Shown here: positions 57,993-64,000 of the stretch, piece by piece
Numbering within the stretch: position 1 is the first letter of the stretch
Layout: each line of letters starts with the position of its first letter
NCBI RefSeq assembly: GCF_022489025.1
Contig: NZ_JAKVTG010000001.1
Location: forward strand, 248,001-312,000
Direction: 5' to 3'
DNA from: Planococcus halocryophilus
GTDB lineage: Bacteria; Bacillota; Bacilli; Bacillales_A; Planococcaceae
DNA: 64,000 nt
The notes under the pieces: model-generated
What the model was told of the DNA's origin: nothing
What the model saw: the letters and a program-made list of their open reading frames with translations, nothing else
Database searches by the model: none
Position numbers and translations under genes: made by a program

Positions 57993-59341
57993 AAAACAAA
58001 AAATTACAAGGCAATGTTCGCGATGCAGCATTTTCGATCCTGTGGGCTGTTGAAAACAAACAAGCTTACAGTAACCTATTACTTCACCAAACTATTGAAA
58101 GTTATGGGATTGCAGCTAAAAACAGAGGGTTGCTAACGGAAATTACGTATGGTACTTTGCAACATCAAATGACGTTGGATTATTATTTAGAACCTTATTT
58201 AAAAGGGAAAATCGAGTCATGGGTCAAAATCCTGTTAAGGCTATCTCTTTATCAAATTGTTTATTTAGATCGAATTCCAGCACACGCAGTCGTCCATGAA
58301 GCAGTTGAAATCGCCAAGCGTCGTGGACACGGAGGCGTAGCTTCTGTTGTTAATGGTGTGTTGCGTTCAGTACAACGTAACGGTGTGCGTTCGTTTAATA
58401 CGATTAGTGATCCATACGAAAAAATTTCCATCGAGACGAGTCATCCAGAGTGGATGATCCGACGTTGGGCAGAGCAATTTGGTTTGGAGAAAACGCGGGA
58501 AATGGCGTTGGAAAACAATAAAACACCATTGCAAACGGTCCGTGTAAATACGGTTCGAGCGACTGTTGAAGAAGCTATTGAAATGCTGGAGTCTGAAGAA
58601 TTAGAAGCTGTGCCAAGTAAAATAATTCCAGAATGTTTAGTTGTCACAAATGGTCAACCTGCTCGTACAACAACTTTCGAAAAAGGTTTTATAACAATTC
58701 AAGATGAAAGCTCAATGCTTCCAGCTTATGCATTGCAAGTCGAACCAGGAATGACGGTTCTTGATATGTGTGCGGCACCCGGTGGGAAAACCACTCATAT
58801 TGCTGAGAAAATGAATAATAGTGGAACATTATACGCACTGGATTTACACCAACACAAAGTGAAACTAATAGATGAAAATGCTGAGCGACTTGGGCACACT
58901 GTGATCGAAACTACTGTTGGTGACGGCAAACAAAGTGTAGAGCGTTTTGGTGAAGAAAAATTCGACCGCATTTTAGTAGATGCCCCTTGTAGTGGTTTAG
59001 GCGTCATTAAACGCAAGCCAGATATTAAATACACGAAAAAAGAACAAGATTTTGCTCGTTTGCAGGAGATTCAAATTGAATTATTGGACCAGGCAGCTCA
59101 CCTATTAAAAGAAGATGGCATACTCGTTTACAGCACTTGTACCGTAGATGCTGTTGAAAATAGAGGGACCGCAGAACGATTTTTAAAAGAGCATCCTGAA
59201 ATGGAAAAAATCCAGGTAGCTTTGCCAGCCTCGATGGGCATCAAATACACAGGTTTTGTCCAAGTATTTCCGCAAGATTATGGAAGCGACGGCTTTTTCA
59301 TCGCTGCTTTTAAAAAGTCCCAAAAGACTGCATCAGCTTAA
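57989..59341 (+). CDS. rsmB: 16S rRNA (cytosine-967-C5)-methyltransferase RsmB
   Basis: A 450-residue SAM enzyme with an N-terminal NusB-like RNA-binding domain (about 1-140) and a catalytic domain. SAM motif [16 protein letters not shown] (about 254-269); the catalytic Cys pair is in [18 protein letters not shown] and YSTCTV. Modifies C967 of 16S rRNA. In B. subtilis rlmN comes next; here prpC follows after 21 bp. Confidence 0.96.
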   Translation: MKNKKLQGNVRDAAFSILWAVENKQAYSNLLLHQTIESYGIAAKNRGLLTEITYGTLQHQMTLDYYLEPYLKGKIESWVKILLRLSLYQIVYLDRIPAHAVVHEAVEIAKRRGHGGVASVVNGVLRSVQRNGVRSFNTISDPYEKISIETSHPEWMIRRWAEQFGLEKTREMALENNKTPLQTVRVNTVRATVEEAIEMLESEELEAVPSKIIPECLVVTNGQPARTTTFEKGFITIQDESSMLPAYALQVEPGMTVLDMCAAPGGKTTHIAEKMNNSGTLYALDLHQHKVKLIDENAERLGHTVIETTVGDGKQSVERFGEEKFDRILVDAPCSGLGVIKRKPDIKYTKKEQDFARLQEIQIELLDQAAHLLKEDGILVYSTCTVDAVENRGTAERFLKEHPEMEKIQVALPASMGIKYTGFVQVFPQDYGSDGFFIAAFKKSQKTASA

Positions 59342-59362
59342 AGAGAATCGGGGTGTCGTGAT

Positions 59363-60112
59363 TTGTTTCAGTATGTGATAGAAAGTGATACAGGTAAAAT
59401 TCGTGTAGTAAATGAAGATAGTGTAGCGGTACTTAAACGACCAGATGGTTTAATGTTAGCGATAGTAGCAGATGGAATGGGTGGTCATAAAGCTGGAGAC
59501 GTTGCAAGTAAAATGACTGTAGAACGATTGAGTCAATATTTCCTGGAAGATGAAGACGCAGCATTTTTAACAATTGACAATAGGCGACAATGGCTTTCTG
59601 AACGTGTCAAAACCATAAACCGCCTAGTATTTGATCATGCATCAGCAAACCCAGAATGCAAAGGCATGGGAACTACGTTGATTGCAGCGTTGATCAAAGA
59701 TGGCGAAGGGGTTTTATGTCATATTGGCGATAGCCGAGCTTATCTCATTGGTGAGTCGATCAAACAACTAACGCGTGACCATTCTTATGTAAATGTTCTC
59801 GTTGATAGTGGGGAAATCAGTCAAGAAGAAGCAGAAGAACATCCAAAGAAAAATTGGATTGTTCGTGCACTTGGAACTGAATCACGCATTGAAAGAGAAA
59901 TGATTGATTTTTCATTTGCAGATGTGCCGTATTTGTTAATTTGTTCAGATGGATTAAGCAATAAAATTCCGAAAGAAGAACTTGCTTCTATTGTTCGCTC
60001 TGCGGCTCCTTTATCTCAAAAGGGTCAGGAGTTAGTAAGTTTGGCTAACGACCTTGGTGGAGAAGATAATATTTCGTTAATTCTTCTATCCTCTATGGAT
60101 GAGGAGGTATAA
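59363..60112 (+). CDS. prpC: PP2C-type Ser/Thr protein phosphatase PrpC
   Basis: A 249-residue metal-dependent phosphatase reversing PrkC phosphorylation. PP2C motifs are RVVNEDSVAV, VADGMGGHKAGDVAS (about 33-47) with metal Asp, GMGTTLIAAL, HIGDSRAYLI and LICSDGLSNKI (about 193-203), and GGEDNISLIL near the end. TTG start behind GGGGTGTCG. It precedes prkC by 2 bp; the pair forms the classic kinase/phosphatase module. Confidence 0.97.
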   Translation: MFQYVIESDTGKIRVVNEDSVAVLKRPDGLMLAIVADGMGGHKAGDVASKMTVERLSQYFLEDEDAAFLTIDNRRQWLSERVKTINRLVFDHASANPECKGMGTTLIAALIKDGEGVLCHIGDSRAYLIGESIKQLTRDHSYVNVLVDSGEISQEEAEEHPKKNWIVRALGTESRIEREMIDFSFADVPYLLICSDGLSNKIPKEELASIVRSAAPLSQKGQELVSLANDLGGEDNISLILLSSMDEEV

Positions 60113-60114
60113 CA

Positions 60115-62088
60115 ATGTTGATAGGAAAAAGCATCAACGGCCGCTATAAGATCAAGGATTTGATCGGTGGTGGTGGAATGTCTAATGTCTATTTGGCGCA
60201 TGATATGATTTTGGATCGAGACATCGCGATTAAGATTTTGCGATATGATTTTTCAAATGAAGAAGAATTACGCAGGCGTTTCCAAAGAGAAGCATTATCC
60301 ACTACTAGTTTGGCGCATCCAAATATCGTGAACATTTTTGATGTGGGTGAAGACGGTCCTATCCATTATTTAGTGATGGAGTATGTTCCGGGAAAAACGT
60401 TGAAAGATTACATAATCGAACATTCACCCGTCTCGCCTGAGCGAGCAGTTGAGATTATGAAGCAGTTAGCATCGGCTTTAGCACATGCCCATCATAACCA
60501 AATTGTCCACCGAGATATTAAACCTCAAAATATTTTGATGGATGACCACGGCAATGTGAAAATATCTGATTTCGGGATTGCCATGGCATTAAGTGCGACG
60601 TCCTATACACAAACAAATTCCGTATTAGGGACGGTTCATTATTTATCTCCTGAGCAGGCTCGAGGCGGGACAGCCAATAAAAAATCCGATATTTATTCGC
60701 TCGGTATCGTAATGTACGAATTAATCACAGGAAAGCTGCCATTTTCAGGTGAATCGGCTGTTTCGATTGCGTTAAAGCATCTACAGACCGAAACACCATC
60801 TTTACGAGATACAGTTCCTTCACTGCCGCAAAGTTTGGAGAATATCGTTTTAAAAGCTACTGCGAAAAACTTAGAACATCGTTATCAGTCGGCTGATGAA
60901 ATGGAAGAAGATCTTAGTACGGCATTATTACCAGAACGACTAAATGAACCAAAGTTTATGGTGCCTGTCGATCAAGATGAAACGCGTGCTATGCCGGCTA
61001 TTAAAGACTCGGCGGCCTATGCAAATGTTGAAGATTCCAAAACAAGGCCCTTGCCGTTACATGAAACAGAAAATGAACAAAAAGTTCCTATGAAAAAGAA
61101 GCGAAAGAAGTGGCCATGGATTATTGGCGTGTTATCGTTCTTATTAATAGCCGGACTAGTGCAAGCAATCGCATTTCCTGGACTTTTTGAACCACGGCAA
61201 GTAGCTGTACCAGATGTTTCTGGAATGGAGCATATAGAAGCGGTGGAAGAGCTACAAGCCAGTGGTTTTATTGTAGGTGAAGAAACAGAAGAGTTTTCTG
61301 AAGAAATCACAGACAATCACATTATCCGAACCATTCCAGAAGCAGGAAAAATGAGAGATCGCGAATCAGCGATTCAGCTCTTCGTCAGCAAAGGAAAAGA
61401 AAAAGTTGAAATGAATGATTTTGTCGGCACCATGCTTGAAGACGCAACAAGCGAGTTAGAAGCCAAAAACTTTGCGGCTGCTAAATCTACAGAAGAGTTC
61501 TCAGAAGAACCTGCCGGGACGATTTTAAATCAGCGACCAGCAGCTGGATCAGAAGTAATTATTAGTGAAACCGATGTTGAGTTTATTGTTAGCAAAGGAA
61601 AAGACTTGCGCAATGTCGAGGATTTAGCCGGATTTACTGAGGAAAATCTCAACGACTATGCCCGTTCTTCAGGCTTTAATATTCGAATTGTGTCTGAACA
61701 AGCATCAAGTGAGGTAGAAGCTGGGAAGGTAATGTCCCAAACACCTGCTGCAGGAGAGCAATTAGAAGCAGGGAGTACAATTGAAGTAACCTTGTCTTCA
61801 GGGGTAGCTGCTCAACCGATGAAAACTTATATTCATACAGTCAATATCCCTTATGAACCAGATGAGCCGGCTGAAGAAGGCGAAGATCCAGTTGAACAGA
61901 CCATTCAAGTGTATATCCAAGACAATACCAATACCATGGTAGAGCCTGTAGAGGAATTTAAAATTACTGAAAACAAGTCTCACCAGATTGAATTGCAAAT
62001 TGCAGAAGGTGATAGTGCTTCTTACCGAATTGTTCGAGATTCAACGATTATACTAGAAGAAACTTTTGAGTACGCAAGTGTGGAATAA
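60115..62088 (+). CDS. prkC: PASTA-domain Ser/Thr protein kinase PrkC
   Basis: A 657-residue membrane kinase sensing muropeptides and wall state. The cytoplasmic kinase domain (about 10-270) has GGGGMSNVYLAHD, the catalytic loop HRDIKPQNIL (about 134-143) and DFG. A basic juxtamembrane stretch (KKKRKKWP) is followed by the transmembrane helix (about 333-352), then three extracellular PASTA domains (about 362-428, 429-500, 501-566) and a C-terminal beta-rich region (about 570-657). ATG 2 bp after prpC with GAGGAGG. Confidence 0.96.
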   Translation: MLIGKSINGRYKIKDLIGGGGMSNVYLAHDMILDRDIAIKILRYDFSNEEELRRRFQREALSTTSLAHPNIVNIFDVGEDGPIHYLVMEYVPGKTLKDYIIEHSPVSPERAVEIMKQLASALAHAHHNQIVHRDIKPQNILMDDHGNVKISDFGIAMALSATSYTQTNSVLGTVHYLSPEQARGGTANKKSDIYSLGIVMYELITGKLPFSGESAVSIALKHLQTETPSLRDTVPSLPQSLENIVLKATAKNLEHRYQSADEMEEDLSTALLPERLNEPKFMVPVDQDETRAMPAIKDSAAYANVEDSKTRPLPLHETENEQKVPMKKKRKKWPWIIGVLSFLLIAGLVQAIAFPGLFEPRQVAVPDVSGMEHIEAVEELQASGFIVGEETEEFSEEITDNHIIRTIPEAGKMRDRESAIQLFVSKGKEKVEMNDFVGTMLEDATSELEAKNFAAAKSTEEFSEEPAGTILNQRPAAGSEVIISETDVEFIVSKGKDLRNVEDLAGFTEENLNDYARSSGFNIRIVSEQASSEVEAGKVMSQTPAAGEQLEAGSTIEVTLSSGVAAQPMKTYIHTVNIPYEPDEPAEEGEDPVEQTIQVYIQDNTNTMVEPVEEFKITENKSHQIELQIAEGDSASYRIVRDSTIILEETFEYASVE

Positions 62089-62108
62089 GTGATGAAAGGA
62101 GTGAAACG

Positions 62109-63005
62109 ATGCCGAAAGGTCAAATCAGAAAAGCATTAAGCGGATTTTATTATGTATTAGATGAAGACGGGGAGCGGTATACGCAATGTCGTGGTCGTGG
62201 TGTTTTTCGCAACCGCCAAATCACACCATTAGTTGGAGATTACGTCGACTATAAAGCGGATAATGAACTCGAAGGCACAATTTTGCACGTATACGAACGA
62301 AAAAACGAATTGGTGCGTCCGCCAATTGCGAACGTTGACCAAGCAATTTTGGTGTTTTCAGCGAAGCAACCGGATTTTCACCCTTTGCTTTTAGACCGCT
62401 TTTTAACAGCGATTGAATCGCATTCAATCCAACCTATCATTTGTTTGACGAAAATGGATTTGTTAAAAGAAGAAGAAAAAGAAAAAATTCAACACTATAT
62501 CGCAGATTACGAAAAAATTGGCTATGAAGTAATTCCGACATTTATCGATGACCCTGCGTTAAAAGATCGGTTAATGCCAGTACTCGAAGGGAAAATAAGT
62601 GTGCTAGCTGGCCAATCGGGAGTTGGAAAATCAACGATGCTCAACACCATTTTGCCATCGTTAAAATTAAAGACGGACGACATTTCAAAAGCGTTAAATC
62701 GAGGCAAACATACGACTCGACACGTGGAGTTAATCGCCGTTAATAATGGCTTACTAGCTGATACGCCTGGCTTTAGTTCGTTTGACTTTGAAACGATGGA
62801 ACGAGAAGAGTTGTCTGCTTGTTTCCCTGAATTTGCAGCACGATCAAACGCATGCAAATTCCGAGAATGTTTGCACATGAACGAACCGAAATGTGCCATT
62901 AAAGCAGCAGTAGAAGCAAAAGAAATTCCAGCATATCGTTATAAACATTACTTGAAGTTTTTAGAAGAAATTATGAGTCGAAAGCCGAGGTATTCAAATG
63001 ATTAA
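62109..63005 (+). CDS. rsgA: Ribosome small subunit-dependent GTPase A
   Basis: A 298-residue circularly permuted GTPase (CpgA/YloQ) that checks 30S subunit maturation. N-terminal OB fold (about 1-70); G motifs in permuted order: TKMD (G4, about 117), GQSGVGKST (G1, about 170) and DTPGFSSFD (G3, about 218). C-terminal zinc site with Cys and His (ACKFRECLHMNEPKC). In Firmicutes it is also a PrkC substrate. ATG behind GAAAGGAGTG. Overlaps rpe by 8 bp. Confidence 0.97.
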   Translation: MPKGQIRKALSGFYYVLDEDGERYTQCRGRGVFRNRQITPLVGDYVDYKADNELEGTILHVYERKNELVRPPIANVDQAILVFSAKQPDFHPLLLDRFLTAIESHSIQPIICLTKMDLLKEEEKEKIQHYIADYEKIGYEVIPTFIDDPALKDRLMPVLEGKISVLAGQSGVGKSTMLNTILPSLKLKTDDISKALNRGKHTTRHVELIAVNNGLLADTPGFSSFDFETMEREELSACFPEFAARSNACKFRECLHMNEPKCAIKAAVEAKEIPAYRYKHYLKFLEEIMSRKPRYSND

Positions 63006-63663
63006 AATTGCACCGTCTATTTTAGCAGCAGATTTCGCGAAACTTGGAGAAGAAGTGTTAGAAGTAGAAAAAGCAGGAGCAGATTGGATTCATGTAGATG
63101 TCATGGACGGCCATTTTGTTCCAAATATTTCATTTGGAGCTGTCGTGTTAAATGCAATTCGTCCTTTAACTAAATTACCAATGGATGTTCACTTAATGAT
63201 TGAAAATCCAGATCTTTATATTGAGGAATTTGCAAAAGCGGGGGCTGACTATATTACGGTACACGTAGAAGCATGTCCTCACTTGCACCGCACAATTCAA
63301 TTGATTCGTTCATTTGGAGTTAAACCAGGAGTTGTGTTGAATCCACATACGCCAATCGAGACGATTCAGCATATTCTTGAAGATATCGATCTCGTATTAT
63401 TCATGACAGTCAACCCTGGATTTGGAGGACAGAAATTTATCCATTCGGTTGTTCCGAAAGTAAAACAACTGTCTGACATCATTAAAGAAAAAGAGTTATC
63501 AATCGAGATTGAAATTGATGGCGGCATTAACGAGGAAACCATCGTGGCGTGTGCAGAAGCCGGTGCAACAGTTTTTGTAGCAGGTTCAGCTATCTACAGT
63601 AAAAAAGACCGTGCAGAAGCTCTTCAAGCAATTAGGAAAGCAGGAGAAGAGGCGATTTCGTGA
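62998..63663 (+). CDS. rpe: Ribulose-phosphate 3-epimerase
   Basis: A 221-residue TIM-barrel metal enzyme of the pentose phosphate pathway interconverting ribulose 5-phosphate and xylulose 5-phosphate. Motifs: IAPSILAADFAKLGEEV, HVDVMDGHFVPNISFG with metal His/Asp, MTVNPGFGGQKF (about 138-149) and EIDGGINEETI. ATG inside the end of rsgA. Overlaps thiN (GTGA). Confidence 0.97.
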   Translation: MIKIAPSILAADFAKLGEEVLEVEKAGADWIHVDVMDGHFVPNISFGAVVLNAIRPLTKLPMDVHLMIENPDLYIEEFAKAGADYITVHVEACPHLHRTIQLIRSFGVKPGVVLNPHTPIETIQHILEDIDLVLFMTVNPGFGGQKFIHSVVPKVKQLSDIIKEKELSIEIEIDGGINEETIVACAEAGATVFVAGSAIYSKKDRAEALQAIRKAGEEAIS

Positions 63664-64000
63664 ATGTCATTTTAATCGCAGGAGGTCCGGCAGTTGAACT
63701 GCCGGATTTCTCTTTATTTCCAAACGCTCTTTATATAGGGGTCGATTCTGGAACGCTCGCGTTGCTTGAAAAAGGCATTCAACCGGATGCTGCTGTTGGA
63801 GATTTCGATTCGGTAACAACTGAAGATTATGATAAAATTCGATCAGCTTTTCCTGATTTGGCACGCTCGCCTTCGGAAAAAGATCAATCGGATACAGAGT
63901 TAGGACTTGAAAGAGCGATGACATATCATCCGGAACAAGTGATACTTGCGGGTGTAACGGGTGGTCGTCTGGATCATTATATGAGCGTATTGCACATCAT
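63660..64000 (+). CDS. thiN: Thiamine pyrophosphokinase, partial at the window end
   Basis: 113 codons are visible; the C-terminus lies beyond the window. The ThiN fold is shown by VILIAGGPAVELPDF, IGVDSGTLALLEKGIQPDAAVGDFDSV (substrate/metal Asp motif), KDQSDTELGLERAM and TGGRLDHYMSVLHI, the last holding the catalytic region. It pyrophosphorylates thiamine to ThDP. GTG start overlaps the rpe stop; B. subtilis has the same rsgA-rpe-thiN order. Confidence 0.93.
   Translation, partial: MNVILIAGGPAVELPDFSLFPNALYIGVDSGTLALLEKGIQPDAAVGDFDSVTTEDYDKIRSAFPDLARSPSEKDQSDTELGLERAMTYHPEQVILAGVTGGRLDHYMSVLHI

Noticed and set aside
61200-61815. Repeated segments in prkC as a DNA repeat array
   Set aside because: They are PASTA protein domains with diverged DNA, not nucleotide repeats.

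Overview
The window reads as a core-chromosome segment of a low-to-moderate GC Gram-positive of the order Bacillales. Gene order follows the Bacillus subtilis ylb, dcw, ylm, pyr and ylo regions almost step by step, with strong AGGAGG ribosome binding sites and many TTG starts. Every sporulation gene that B. subtilis carries at these loci is missing (ylbJ, spoVD, spoVE, spoIIGA-sigE-sigG), while bacillithiol, DivIVA, SepF and PrkC functions are present. I infer a non-sporulating or poorly sporulating member of the Planococcaceae (Planococcus/Planomicrobium type). This is inferred from content and synteny; no database search was possible.

Layout. 1-7.3 kb: ylb region (CAP protein end, thioesterase, ylbF/ricF, GDPD, ylbG, rsmD, coaD, ylbL, tmcAL, yceD-like ylbN, rpmF). 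7.4-11.5 kb: fatty/acyl-CoA block with a crotonase and a three-gene biotin-dependent acyl-CoA carboxylase behind a consensus cre site. 11.6-14.5 kb: ketopantoate reductase-like protein, DUF3397 protein, bshC. 14.6-26.4 kb: a reduced dcw cluster (mraZ, rsmH, ftsL, pbpB, mraY, murD, divIB, ylxW, ylxX, sbp, ftsA, ftsZ) lacking murE, murG and murB. 26.4-29.4 kb: ylmE, sepF, ylmG, ylmH, divIVA. 29.4-33.9 kb: Ile T-box, ileS, lspA, rluD. 33.9-45.5 kb: complete pyrimidine operon pyrRPBC-AA-AB-KDFE with two PyrR attenuators. 45.5-49.7 kb: accessory-looking stretch (PadR regulator plus membrane protein, dsdA, amino-acid ABC permease and binding protein without an ATPase). 49.8-49.9 kb: a GC-rich repeat-like island. 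50-64 kb: ylo region (rqcH, gmk, rpoZ, coaBC, priA, def, fmt, rsmB, prpC, prkC, rsgA, rpe, start of thiN).

The genes serve cell division and wall synthesis, translation and ribosome maturation, and pyrimidine, CoA and bacillithiol synthesis. Regulation visible in the DNA includes MraZ boxes, a T-box, two PyrR attenuators, a CcpA-type cre site, a probable PadR operator and several near-consensus sigma-A promoters. I found no prophage, transposase, CRISPR array, defence system, rRNA or tRNA. The best leads for something undescribed are the long structured gmk leader, the GC-rich 100-bp island with short terminal inverted repeats, the unusual crotonase beside the carboxylase, and the PadR/membrane-protein pair.
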